The position numbers and the translations under genes are program-made. Below the pieces are notes generated by a model that saw nothing but the letters and a program-made list of their open reading frames with translations, was not told where the DNA came from and made no database searches. 64,000 nucleotides of DNA from Micrasema longulum (Eukaryota > Arthropoda > Insecta > Trichoptera > Brachycentridae): NCBI GenBank assembly GCA_022494885.1, contig JAGVSM010001386.1, forward strand, positions 124,001-188,000, read 5' to 3'. How positions within the stretch are numbered: the first letter of the stretch is position 1; the number at the start of each line of letters is the position of its first letter. Positions 10,834 to 21,445 of this stretch are shown here, in pieces.

Positions 10834-11700
10834 TTCTACTACTACCATCACGTCATATCACCGTAGGAGTAGGTAGAGAGGATGGCCACTCACGTCAATC
10901 CTGAAATACATTCCTAGCTTCTTATAAATTCATACATTTTTTTATGCACGCTCTTCGGTTCTGTCTGTTTTTGACATTACCAGACTTGAGATTTTGGTTT
11001 ATCTGATCATGCCACGTCATCCTTGGTCATCCTCGTCTTGCATTACCGTTCATTCTCACTGTTTTTGTTTTACTAATCTCTTAACGTTTTCTTAATCATA
11101 CTAATTATTCCTGTCTCAGATTTTCATTCTCGCCTACTTTCATCATTACTAACCCTATCATACATTGATTTCCCACTCATGCGTCTAAGAGATTGAATTT
11201 TGACCGCGTGCTTTCATCTATCTTCTGCATGTTCAATGTTTCACTTTCATACATAAGTGTTGAGACTAAAACTCCGTTGTGCTCTGCCAGTCTAGCTTCG
11301 ATCGACATATTTTTATTAGCAGTTACTGTGCCTAGTGCGCCGTGCATCTCGTTGCCCGAGTTCACTTCCCTTTTAACGTCTGTTTCTACTCTTTCATACC
11401 TTGAAAACGTGCTTTTTTGATACAGAAATACTTCTCCCTTTAAAAAACATTCATTATTTACATTTATTATGCAATCAGTCACCTCACTTTTCCTTCCAAA
11501 TATCACTAGTTTGGACTTAATTTCGTTCACCACTAATATGGCTACTTCCAGGTAAAAATCCAGGAAAATGAAATCAAGTAGACGTTTCCTTGCTGTGCTA
11601 AGGCGTCGAAATCGATTTCTGGATATGTCGATACTAAATATCTGCTCTACATTACGAGGCGAACTTTTCTCCACTAGAATTGCTAGGTCAGGCTCTTTTC
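10834..11700 (-). pseudogene. RTE-like LINE: RT C-terminus and 3' tail, degenerate
   Basis: The minus-strand frame 11177-11674 contains KSKLVIFGRKSEVTDCIINV, then VNSGNEMHGALGT and IEARLAEHNGVLVSTLMY. It lines up along its length with the copy at 31777-32325. A frame ending near 11177 gives way to a non-coding part (10834-11170) that matches the same copy's 3' region and ends in a TACTACTACC-type tail. Catalytic motifs lie upstream and are missing, so this is a 5'-truncated insertion. Confidence 0.65.
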
Positions 11701-12149
11701 CTGAGAGTAGCCAAATGGGTTGCCTCCCTTTTTTATTATTATTATTTTTTAACCATCAGATAATTACTTTCAAATTCAATTTTTTTTTGCTATGTCGGAC
11801 AAATTTTCGAAAAAGGGCAAACGGCAAGTATAACATTTCCGCGCCATACTTGTATGCAATGTTTGTTATTAGTGCATTCGGTGGGCATGATGTATGACTT
11901 CAAAGTGACCTACGCTTATTTAGAGCAGTTTTGTATGTTCTCATTTTAAAACCAGAATATAATAAATGAAAACTTATTATTTTGTAAATTAATAGTTGTT
12001 CCATTAGAATTGTAAAAATTCCCTCTTAATATTGAATAAATTTTCAATACTATTCCCGTTATGAGAAAATCCCTATGGAGGCGAAATCACTCATCCAGAA
12101 TCTTGGTAGGTAATCTTCATTTGTTCGATCGCGAAGAAAACTAAGTTGA

Positions 12150-12690
12150 TCATTTATAATAAACCTATTCTTACTCGCGGCTTTGCTCGCGTGGTAATTG
12201 GAAGAAATTAATTTTGTCGTTTAACAATCTGAATTTTTCTTATGAAATGATGATTTTTTGTAGATAAAAAGTAGACTGTATTGATTTTCAATCCTCTAAA
12301 TATTGACGATGATCCGTTAGTCGATAACAATGTAGCTTCGTCATTCTGTTGGAATATTAATTCATTTTTCCACCAAGAATCATCCCGTAGGAGTTACATT
12401 ATTTTAGGGATAAAAAGTATCCTATGACACTTTTCAGCTCTTCTGCTATTCTTTTAAAAAAAAATCATGTTAATCAGTTGCTTCGTTGCGACGTGAAAAG
12501 AAAACTTTATTTTTCCACTAAGAATTTTTCATTGAGAGTGATATTTTTTTTCGGGGTGAATTTGACATTTCTCAGATCTCCGGCTATCCTCACGCTAAAA
12601 ATCACGTTGATCGGTTGCTCCGTTGCGATGTGAAGGAAACACAAACAAACACACTTTTGCATTGATAGTACTTGATAATAGATTTGATTT
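12150..12690 (+). repeat. Dispersed repeat of the ACTCGCGGCTTTGCTCGCG type
   Basis: It opens with ACTCGCGGCTTTGCTCGCG and contains GGGATAAAAAGTATCCTATG. Two tandem-like halves follow: AAAATCATGTTAATCAGTTG with CTTCGTTGCGACGTGAA, then AAAATCACGTTGATCGGTTG with CTCCGTTGCGATGTGAA. It ends CACACTTTTGCATTGATAGT. This motif order occurs in a widespread insect interspersed repeat that I recall without being able to name its class. Confidence 0.5.
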
Positions 12691-12708
12691 AATGTTTTTA
12701 CCCTAGAG

Positions 12709-12830
12709 CAGTGGTCGGCAAACTAATTAGTCAAAAGAGCCAAAGATCTGCATTACGACGATTAAGATTTCTTTTGAGAGCCAAATTTCTTTTTAAAGAA
12801 ATTCGGCTCTCAAAATATTGTTATAAATAC
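12709..12830 (+). mobile_element. hAT-type transposon terminus
   Basis: CAGTGGTCGGCAAACT is a characteristic hAT terminal inverted repeat start (CAGTGGT..). It is followed by a subterminal hairpin in which GAGAGCCAAATTTCTTT pairs with AAAGAAATTCGGCTCTC (12775-12810). A matching right terminus was not found before the ISL2EU-like block, so the copy is truncated or extends through rearranged DNA. Confidence 0.5.
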
Positions 12831-13009
12831 TGTTTCCTCTTCAAAACCATCGAACCTTATTATGCAGTGAAGATCTCCGAATTTACGCTCTGTAAATGAG
12901 TTAACATTATTTAAATTAGTGATGTAAAAGAGATTTAACGACAATTATGTTGACAATCTTGATCACCAAATAATAATATTTGAAATTTTTCGCCTCTTGA
13001 TGAATGACG

Positions 13010-13195
13010 CAATGGTAAAAAGCATCTTGAGGTTAATTTTTGCTTCGAAAATAGAAAAAAAACCGTTCCTACTTCGGTCATAATTTTAGCTGCTTTTGTT
13101 GAAATTGAAATAATTTCATCAAGTTTAATATTATGCTTCTCCGTGCATTCGATTACAGTATTTGCAATATCCTCAATAATGGGCTATTATCATGG
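13010..13195 (-). pseudogene. Possible hAT transposase remnant
   Basis: One minus-strand frame reads VIECTEKHNIKLDEIISIS, then KAAKIMTEVG. This resembles the segment around the second catalytic aspartate of hAT transposases (L..C..KF.L...K..S..TDGA..M.G), with the Asp itself absent. It lies next to the hAT terminus at 12709, which supports the reading. Evidence is weak. Confidence 0.3.
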
Positions 13196-13335
13196 ATTTT
13201 TTTTATTAGCTTTTAAATTAATCTAAAAAATCACACGCCGATCGGTATTATTCTTTTTGAAATCTGTTAAGAAATAAGGGAGATATAAAGGATTAAATTC
13301 TAGTAATTTGAATGGTGCCAAAAACAAACAGCTCG

Positions 13336-13378
13336 TGACGTCATCAAGTATGACGTCTTCGAATGTTTTGTGACGTCA
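13336..13378. promoter_or_regulatory. Three TGACGTC(A) palindromic sites upstream of the transposase
   Basis: TGACGTCA occurs at 13336-13343 and 13371-13378, and TGACGTCT at 13351-13358, about 140-180 bp before the transposase ATG. The sequence is identical to the cAMP-response element bound by CREB/ATF factors. They could be promoter sites or subterminal transposase-binding repeats. The function is inferred from sequence only. Confidence 0.4.
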
Positions 13379-13516
13379 TCGGATTTCTTTTTCATCAATG
13401 TCTATGGATTTTATAGAGTATTGTAGATAGCTTCTTTTTTCTATGCGTCGTATGTTTACATTTGCGGCGTCTTGTCAATTATTAGACGCTACGAGTTTTG
13501 ATTTATCATTTTTAAG

Positions 13517-15170
13517 ATGTATTATCGATGCGTTGTGCCTAAATGCAGAAATACATCAAAAGATATGCCGAAAAAACTATTTTTTCGCTTACCCAAGAAC
13601 CCAGTAATGGCAGAGAAGTGGTGTCGGGCGATTAAAAGCATCAAAATATATTCAGCCAAAACCAATGTTTATTTCTGTGAGGACCATTTTAATGTAAGTA
13701 TTATAACACGAATTCATTGAGTATACCGTTTTATATGTACAATGAATAGAAATATTAGACTTTCAGTAGCAATTTTATAGAAACTATGCGTTCAGAGCAT
13801 ATTAATAATATACAAATTAATGTCAAAACCTGAAATTCAAATTTCACATTTTAATTTTCTCAGTGTGAGGATTAATTTCCAATTTCGTGGCTCACAAATC
13901 ATGGTACACTATGTGTATGACTTAGATCCATGGGCAATGAATTTTTTTATAAAATATTAAATTTATTTTATAGATAAAAGAAGATATACAAAACTATCTT
14001 AAATTTACTTTAATGGGAGGCCGTCCATTTTTGAAGAATCACGCGATTCCACATATTTTTAGTGGCGAAAATGAAGAGCCACTTTCATCATTTGTGGGAT
14101 GTGCACAAGGGTCCGTTGACGCCTCCACACGTGATACCTATTCAACGCAATGGCAGCCACACCCCAGTACTCCTGAGCCTCTACCTTCCACGTCCTACTC
14201 TGTGCCTCGAGTGTTCTCCATGTCGCCGCCGCATCGAACTTTTACTCCCGAGACTTTGCCCTGTACGAGTTCATCGTATTCTGTACAGCACGTATTAGTG
14301 TCACCGTTACCGTGTACCGAGGTGCCTCGCGTGTTCTCTGTGTCCCCACCAGCTCGCACCGTTACACCTGCGCCTTTACCCTGTGCGAGTACATCATATT
14401 CTATGTCAGTGTCACCACGTACCAATATATCTGTGCCTTTAAGCCAGCATAATAAAGGAATTCAAGTTGGTTTGCAAAAAATGCCTACAGTTAGAAGCAA
14501 ATCGATTTCAACTCGTCTAGAGTACAAGACAATTGCTTGTTCACCTATAAAAAAAATTAAATTTTGTAAAGAAGATTCTACATCAGTCTCTGCTGTGTCT
14601 GATGAAGAAAATGAGTCTGACAAAGAAAACATTTCAGATATGTCCATTAAATCTAGTTTGGGTTCTGAAGATCAAATTAACTTGACTTCATGTAACATGA
14701 GAGAGGGAAATGTTTTAATTTTAAAACAAAATCCTAAATTATGTTTAGGATTACGTAAAAATATGTATCACCTCATAGAATATATAACTTCTAAAGTAAA
14801 TTGTGACGCTTTAGCTATTATGATTACTCTAAAAAATTTTTTATATATTAGTCATTTGCAACCAGGTACTCACATAATGGGTGACAGAGGATTTAAAAAC
14901 ATATCCAAACTTCTGGAAAGCAAGCAATGCCAGCTCGTGCGGCCGCCCAGCGTATCTGCAGGAGTTCAGTGTACACCCCAGGAAGTGCAGCGAGCCAAGC
15001 AAATAGCTGCATTACGGATCCACGTTGAGCGTGTTATAAGTAGAATCAGAGAATTCGCAATGACACAAATGTACGCAGGTGTCCATTATAATCACATTTT
15101 TTTAATGGATGAAATTGTAATAATTGTGTGTGGACTAGTGAATTTGCAAGGAGTTTTAATAAATGAATAA
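13517..15170 (+). CDS. THAP-DDE transposase of an ISL2EU-type transposon, internally deleted
   Basis: The coding sequence is two exons, 13517-13693 and 13974-15170, with a GTAAGT donor, a TTATAG acceptor and phase 0, giving 457 residues. Residues 1-88 are a THAP zinc finger: C5, C10, W35, C54, H57 and a terminal AIPHIF, the last supplied only after splicing. Residues ~90-220 are Ser/Pro/Thr-rich with two imperfect repeats around FSMSPP and FSVSPP. The C-terminus (359-457) is the end of a DDE_4 domain: MGDRGF, RIHVERVISRIREF with the putative catalytic Glu at 411, and VCGLVNLQ. The helix-turn-helix and the first two catalytic Asp regions are missing between about residues 335 and 358. A large internal deletion rejoined the frame, so catalysis is not expected. 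The partner nuclease is transcribed convergently from 18570. Splicing is predicted from sequence. Confidence 0.8.
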
Positions 15171-15284
15171 ATCTGCAAACATTGTATGTAAACGTAATAT
15201 TACCTATTTGAAAAATAATACATAAATATAAATATACGTAATTGTATTTTTTTACATTTGAAGCAGTACATTTGTTTTTATTCA

Positions 15285-15510
15285 AATAGGTGCGAAGGTT
15301 TTTACGGTCACTGTTATCAATATGTTTCTTTTAGGGTGATACCGTGTGTGTTGGATTTGTTCCGACGTTTCGGCTACCATTGCAGGAGCCATCTTTAGGG
15401 TAAACTGAGTTTCAGGGAAACTGAGCTTCAGTTTACCCTAAAGATTGCTCCTGCAATGGTAGCCGAAACGTCGCAACAAATCCAACACACACAGTATCAC
15501 CCAAAAATGA
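15285..15510. mobile_element. Penelope-like family 1 ends joined head to head (hairpin)
   Basis: Arms 15334-15408 and 15424-15502 are near-perfect inverted complements carrying GGTGATACCGTGTGTG, GACGTTTCGGCTACC and ATTGCAGGAGCC. The outer segment AGGTGCGAAGGTTTTTACGG matches 1389 and 57970. Each arm encodes the hammerhead-like core (CUAAAGA, stem, GCCGAAACGUC) with G to A in the first box. It sits between the converging transposase and nuclease genes, so it inserted into the DNA transposon. Confidence 0.6.
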
Positions 15511-15544
15511 AACATATTTTTTTTATTCATTCTTATAATTTGTT

Positions 15545-15700
15545 TCTAACCACTAATATTTATTTTACTACGAACTGGTTTCAAAGCTACACAAGCTTTC
15601 TTATCAAGGTTTACTAAATTAAACCCTTATAAGGAGGCTTGTGTGGCTTTGAAACTGATCAGTAATAAAATAAATATTAAGCGGTTATAAACAAAGTGCT
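15545..15700. repeat. Second inverted-repeat hairpin with hammerhead-like core
   Basis: The left arm has AATATTTATTTTACTACGAA, CTGGTTTCAAAGCTACACAA and GCTTTCTTATCAAGG. The right arm carries the inverted equivalent (AAGGAGGCTTGTGTGGC, then TTTGAAACTGATCAGTAATA). One strand shows UUGAUAAG, an AAAGC..GCUUU stem and GAAAC, again a hammerhead-like layout. It is probably the end of another Penelope-like family; no coding part is attached. Confidence 0.45.
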
Positions 15701-15709
15701 TTTATTTTC

Positions 15710-16200
15710 ATTTTCAATATTGTATTTATGAAAAAATATGGGATTTATGCTCTCATGGCTAAATGTTTTTTTATTTGATTAATTTTTTACTGTAACTATA
15801 ATGTAACTCATAAAATAAAACCTGCGTACTAAATATATGCACATTTTATTTACATTCATACCTTAATGTTGCCTGTCTTATGTACTTTCATCATGACTTA
15901 CAAGTGGGAAATTTAAAATTGAAGAAGTATAAATTTCAAGGAAATGAATCTGTTGATATGTGATTACTTGTATAATGGATGAAGCAGTAAATAAAAAAAA
16001 CAAAGAAAGGTTGATTTTAACAAATTAAAAAAAAAAGGAAATGCTTACAACGAAAAATGTTCTTTCATACAATAATAAAGTAGAAACTTTCGTTATCCAT
16101 TGTACACCATATTATGTTAGTCACTTGTTAAAATAATATAATTTTACTTAAGGAGAAATGTTTAAGTTGTATTCATAAAAAAAGTTTTTATTCACAAATA
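15710..16200. other. Spacer between the convergent genes, nothing recognised
   Basis: AT-rich sequence between the PLE-derived hairpins and the end of the nuclease gene. No open frame or repeat was recognised. Confidence 0.4.
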
Positions 16201-16203
16201 AGT

Positions 16204-18570
16204 TTATAATAATAATTTTTTAAATATAGCTAGACACCAAAACTTTTGAGCTCTATCTATAAAACTTTGGCAGAGTGTTTCATTATAATCTACATACAAT
16301 TTTGTTATGTTTTTTCAATTCGTCAATTCGAAATCATGCGCAGCCACACAGAAAAGTGCTTTTTTTTTATTTGCCAAATGCATTTGCAGTTGCATCTGCA
16401 TCATACATCTTGCATTGGGTTCCTTCCCATGAACAAAATATCGTTTTGCAGATAACTCTGTTGAAGGGCATTTAACTTCCACTACAAAATGATCAGCTAT
16501 CGCATCCGGAGAGGCTCCAAATATGGGAAGTTCCTTGGAAAGCAGGAGGCCACATTTATTAAATTTTATTTTCAAGTCCTTTTGTAAAATTTCTAAAACT
16601 TCCGCTTCGAGAAGTTGACTACGCTTCATTGCTGCAGTTTCAATTATTCTACCACCAAGAATAGTTTCGATAAGTGTCCCATCTACTGTACCGCAATTTC
16701 CAACCTCATAGAGTTTGGATGCAGTTATCCTGCCAAATCGTAGGCTATACCATAAAGCACAGTCGGCTTGGTGCAGGGTGGCATTGGCTGCCATTTTACA
16801 TGATTTTTCATTCATATTTAACCGGCAGTAGTTTATAAAATCATCTGCAGACCAAATATCTCTTGTTTTAATAAATTCATACACAAGGTAATTAATACAA
16901 TGTTTTTCAATTTCAGTGGCTGGGCTGTAGTATTTAGTTAACTGGCTGTTAAATACTCCCAGCCGAATTGTTTTATTTATAAATTCGGCAAAGAAATTGT
17001 TATCTAACGCATGGATAGCAAAATTGGGATGCGGGTCCTTTCCTATTTCTTTGGCTTTAATGAACTTTTTTGAGGTTCCAATCGCAGCCATCTTGGATTT
17101 TCTTCAATAACACTCAGTTGACGTCCTCGAGGGTTCCTCAGAACGCCTGTTGAGCCACGCCACAAATGCTAAAGCATGTTTGCATCCTCCTGTAAATTAA
17201 AAATAAACAAAATTAACACAACGAACTTAAAACAATATAACTACATTATTTAACATGAAAAATCACAAACTTAATGTTTCAAATATAAATTTTACAATGA
17301 TTTTTAGTTAATAAAAATAATAATTTAGATACTGGGTTGAAAAACTGGTGTCGAGTACAATTATTAAAATCCATGTTCAAATCCAATGAATCGGGTTGTG
17401 GTCCCGTGGCTAGTGTTGCAGACTCACGGATCAGAGGTCCGAGGTTCGAGCCCCACTCTACTCCAACTTGGTTTCCATTTTCTAATAGTGAGTTATTTAC
17501 AACTCGTTGAAAATGGCCATCAAAATTTAAATATTTGGGTAAATTATAAAAACGCCAATATTTCTTTTTTATTAATAAAAAATGTTGAGAATAAATTTTA
17601 CAACAGAAAATAATGAAAAATATTATCTGTGTGCATTCTTCTCTTCATGAACTTTCCTAAATATAATATGAATTACCCGCGACCTGTGTTAATAAATAGG
17701 AAATTAACCTTTTTTTGGCCTTGACTAATACAATATGTGTTGGCAAATATATACGTCGAGTCTTAGTTTGACAGTCAAGATATAGGAGTGTTTCATTTTG
17801 TAATATAATACCTTGAGAAGCTGGACAATCATGACACTGGCATGATTCAATTGTTTCTTGCACTTCATTACATATTAATGTGACTGCATAGGCTTTGGCT
17901 CGTACTTTGTGTTCCGGAGTTACACGAGCCTTTACGGTACAAATGTCGCCAGTATGTTTTACTTGGACATATCCTATCGAATTGTCACCGTAGTTTTCTC
18001 TTGTCGATCTAAAATTTTAACAAACATGTTACTACTAACTGTAAATTTAAGTAATCAATTTTAGTATTTTTAAAAGAACCCAGAGATTATAAAATATTAT
18101 TTGACATCCATATCGCGTTCACCTCGAGTAGAGAAAAACGACTTCCGGCTACCCTTCCAGGGAAATTTTTATACAAAAGTAGGTCAGTTTACTTCGTAAA
18201 ACCGAAAAGAATCTTAAAAATCATTAAAAAATTCCAAACAGTTCTACAAAACAAAAAAAAAACAGATTGTTGGATGACCAAAATAACAATATTCACACAT
18301 TGAGGTTATGTATTCAGTCGACAAAGCTGAATTCGAAAGAATGTTTATTAAGTAATATAAAAGCAATTTTTAACAACAAACCATACTATACAACACTATA
18401 TATATAATAATATGATAAATTATAGTATTAATTTCTTACCTGAAAGCTTTAACACCTCGAATTTCGGCGCTTATAAAACTCGCGTTACTTGTAAAGTAAT
18501 TAGTCATCATAAACACATCAATATGCGGTAAATTGTCAGATTGTCCTTGTACAAAGCCACTGTCCGTCAT
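16204..18570 (-). pseudogene. SWIM zinc-finger / YqaJ-family nuclease of the ISL2EU-type transposon, two in-frame stops
   Basis: Three exons on the minus strand, 18570-18440, 18008-17812 and 17189-16204, have GT/AG borders and stay in phase (437 codons plus stop). Exon 1 gives MTDSGFVQ..AEIRGVKAF. Exons 2-3 form a SWIM-like finger, CQCHDCPAS then GGCKHALAF, split by the second intron. The last exon holds the YqaJ/lambda-exonuclease fold: WYSLRFGRITASK, LLEAEVLEIL, GASPDAIAD, VVEVKCP (the PD..ExK residues) and QMQLQMHL. TGA at 17104-17106 follows TECY, where the family has Trp, so TGG to TGA is likely. A second TGA at 16315-16317 is followed by 36 further codons (KNITKLYVDYNE..) to a TAA. A SINE lies in the second intron. 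ISL2EU elements are known to pair such a nuclease with their transposase. Confidence 0.8.
17385..17540 (+). repeat. tRNA-derived SINE, family 1, copy 3 (intronic)
   Basis: AATCGGGTTGTGGTCCCGTG, GGCTAGTGTTGCAGACTC and GGTTCGAGCCCC are followed by CACTCTACTCCAACTTGG and the fullest unique region (ATTTACAACTCGTTGAAAAT, then AAATATTTGGGTAAAT). It is the best-preserved copy. It lies within the 17190-17811 intron of the nuclease gene, in the opposite orientation to that gene. Confidence 0.8.
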
Positions 18571-18639
18571 GATAAATTGAATTAATTTAGAAAAGGTTGA
18601 AAAACATAAAATAATCAAATTAATTCGATATGAAATCCG

Positions 18640-18950
18640 TTTTCACTTTCATCTGTCAACGTCTGGAACTGGAGAGTGGAGTGGGTAAGGGGGGGGGCTT
18701 AAGATAATATGCATAGACAACTCTCCTTATTTTTCTATCTGAGGCCTGTGGCATTACCAACATTAAAATGAATGCATTACTCGTGAAGTTCTGTGACGAA
18801 ATTTATAACCAACTTACGAAAGAATCGTTTTCGATGGACCTTATTTTCCAAACGAAAATAATGAATGAAAATATTCATTTTAAGAGCTTATATAAACACT
18901 AGGAGAATCTTTAAAAAATCTTTTATTTGTAGAGTAGGTTAAATCCGATA
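18640..18950. other. Probable right edge of the ISL2EU-type element; ends not resolved
   Basis: The sequence upstream of the nuclease start contains a G9 tract (18691-18699) and no coding signal. I compared it by eye with 13200-13510. I found only a weak resemblance (TGTCTATG near 13401 and, inverted, near 18715), so the terminal inverted repeats of the transposon are not established. Confidence 0.3.
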
Positions 18951-18959
18951 TTCCTCCCG

Positions 18960-19300
18960 AGTGATAATACCCTATTCACGGACAGTGTTTACTTGTTATG
19001 CCGTATTGAATAGACTTCATGAACTCGGCAACAGTTATTCCCACGTATCGGATATATTTAGTGTAGGGTATTGTTCCTATCAAACAAACCTTTTGAACTT
19101 TTTCAAAGGTGGTGAATGGTAATAATATTTATTTATTTATACATTTTATTATATATAAAAATTTTGTTCACTTTGACCAACTGTATGAAACAGAACTTAC
19201 GATTTTCTTGTTATATTACTTAAAAATATTTTATTATTTAATTTGTTTTTTATATTTATTCTTCAATTGTTTAAACTTTCTATTGAATATGTAGTTTAAT
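18960..19300 (+). pseudogene. Jockey-like LINE 3' fragment
   Basis: TTCACGGACAGTGTTTACTT, TTGAATAGACTTCATGAACT, CGGCAACAGTTATTCCCACG and GAACTTTTTCAAAGG are shared, in order, with 34946-35160. There they follow RT C-terminal coding sequence. No catalytic part is present. Confidence 0.5.
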
Positions 19301-19309
19301 TTTTAGGTT

Positions 19310-20440
19310 TTTTTTTTTAATAAATAACGGGTAAAAGGAAATTTATGTTTTTGAAAAAAATAAAAAAATGTTAACCAAAATATGTTAGTATTTTATTTTT
19401 TTGTAAAAGGCGGATTTGTAGTTTATGTATTTGTATTTTAATATTTATTTAAAATACATAAATATTAATAAACAAATTATACAAATTTCAATTTATACAT
19501 AATCAAATATATATAATAACAGCATCATTGAAATAAACAAAATAACAGTATAATAGAAAAATAAAGAAATATTAAAAAAAAAATCATATCATTGAAATCA
19601 ATAGAGATTGAGATGTGGTTTCTAGAAACTCACTCAACACTGTAGTAAGAAATAGGAGTAATAAATAATATGCCAAATAAGAGTGAGCACTTAACTAAAT
19701 AATACAAAAATACATAGTGAAAAAAACATAGAAATAACATCACATAAGAGTATATGGAAGAAAAGCAGATTCGTCAATTTTTGCTAATTCCGAATCTCGA
19801 ACGTTAAAAAAATTAGCAACCTCGTCCCTATTTTCATGGAATATGTATATAAAGTGTTAAAAAAATAAAAATGTTTTAAAGACCAGGGGTCTTTCTATCG
19901 GTTTCACACATTCTAAAAAAACATTTTAATTTGTCAAAAATCGATTCAATTTGTAAAAAAAAAAAAACTGTTTCTTAAACGTAAATTTTCACTACAATTA
20001 AATGTCCCGCTTTCGTTGCCCTATTAAATGTGAATTTGGCAAATAATATGGCTTATGTCGGATATTGTCATTGGCGAACGCGCCAACTAATTTACAACGG
20101 GGCGGTTTCAACTCAACTCAATTTCTTTATTTAGAATTTTTGCCTGAGATCAGCCATCGAGTCGAAAACACTCGTTCAGGGTTCTAGTTCTCTTTCACGT
20201 ACCGAGTTATTTTCCTTATCCGCCTGGACACGGTAAGTATTATTCAATATACTGCGTAGTAATGATTATTTTTTATCAAGTGATACTGGTAAAATAACGA
20301 AATAGTTTTTTTTTTAAATATAGAGGATGCTGAGATATTGGATACTAACAGCTAACACAAATGCTTTCAGGTCATGGTGCTTTCCAGAAATATTTTCATA
20401 GATTAAAAAAAAAAAAATTATTGCTGCCCTTGCAATGGAC
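19310..20440. other. AT-rich stretch, nothing recognised
   Basis: Long A/T-rich region. A slightly more mixed segment at 20040-20230 has no motif I can name. Confidence 0.4.
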
Positions 20441-20447
20441 TCATCTC

Positions 20448-21360
20448 TCAGAATTTCCTCCATATATGACGCGATTGTCCTGTGTTTGACGCCGAGAGGT
20501 TAAACTGCAAACAAATGTGCGCAAAATACGGCCAAATTTTCGGAAACCCAGAAGAAGTAATGAACAATGAAGTCACTGCGGAAAAATACATTGACTTTCT
20601 GAAGACTTTTCTTATAAAAATGAAAAAAATAATGAAGAAACGGACCCAGACCCGTAAAAAATAACTGTTGTACAATATATATAAACTTGAAAAAAAAGCT
20701 TTGTATGCATAAGCAAAGCAATAAATAACTGGGACGAGAGGAAAACAAAAATTCTTGTTAACAAGATTTTATTTTTAATAATTTAGAATTAACTTTGGGT
20801 ACTACAAAATGGTTATTTTTTATTTAGGCAATTCTAGTCTCAGTTACTGTCTGCTTCATGTATTTTCCGCCTGCTCTCATTGACGCAGACCATCTGACAA
20901 AAATAGTGTACGAGTATAGGTGCATGTTTATGGTTTCTCTTTTACTGACCGCGCGTGAAATAACTTAATGAATTTAGAGAAAAACTGCCTTTTTCTACAC
21001 ATGCAGAAACTAAGGAAATATTAAATTTCTCAGGATTTTTAGCAGAGAGTAAAAGCTTTCGAGACAAAAACACTCGTCCAGGATTGTGGTCCTTGTCCTC
21101 GTGACTGCGAATGGTGGCTGCACGGGATCACTGTTCTCATGATCGACCTCCAGGTAGTTGTATTCTGGGCAGAGCGAAGAGCATCAGTCACTGAAAATCT
21201 GTATTAATTATCCACCCAGACTCAGATTAAAGCAGGTAAAGTATAGAAATATATGTACACATTTCAAATTTTGCGTATGTTAAAATCCTCACATATTCAC
21301 GATAAAACGTGAAAACGGGTAAGATCCAGGCAGGGTTATTGGATATCACACGTGAATTTT
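20448..21360. other. Mixed-composition region, unassigned
   Basis: A 60-codon frame at 20482-20664 (MFDAERLNCKQMCAKYGQIF start, K-rich end) has no domain I recognise. Two phrases recur: GAGTCGAAAACACTCGTTCAGG (20159 area) and GAGACAAAAACACTCGTCCAGG (21060 area). The region may therefore contain two copies of a short repeat. Confidence 0.3.
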
Positions 21361-21369
21361 CCCTAGAAT

Positions 21370-21445
21370 TTATGTTCGCCCGAAGCCGGGTCGCGGGGTC
21401 CGCTCGCCGGGTCGGGCACTGTGCCCTTCTGCGGTGGATTACCGC
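21370..21445. other. GC-rich patch with hairpin
   Basis: A cluster of CCGGGTCGCGGGG, CCGCTCGCCGGGTCGGG and the hairpin CTGCGG..CCGCAG (21430-21451) stands out sharply from the AT-rich surroundings. It may be the edge of an element or a small CpG-rich regulatory patch. Confidence 0.35.

Noticed and set aside
14062..14647. Alternative frames across the transposase
   Set aside because: They overlap the spliced THAP-DDE frame and mirror its Ser/Pro-rich repeats; no independent support.
13210..18860. Terminal inverted repeats of the ISL2EU-type element
   Set aside because: By-eye comparison of both flanks gave only an 8-bp resemblance; an alignment of several genomic copies would be needed, so no ends are claimed.
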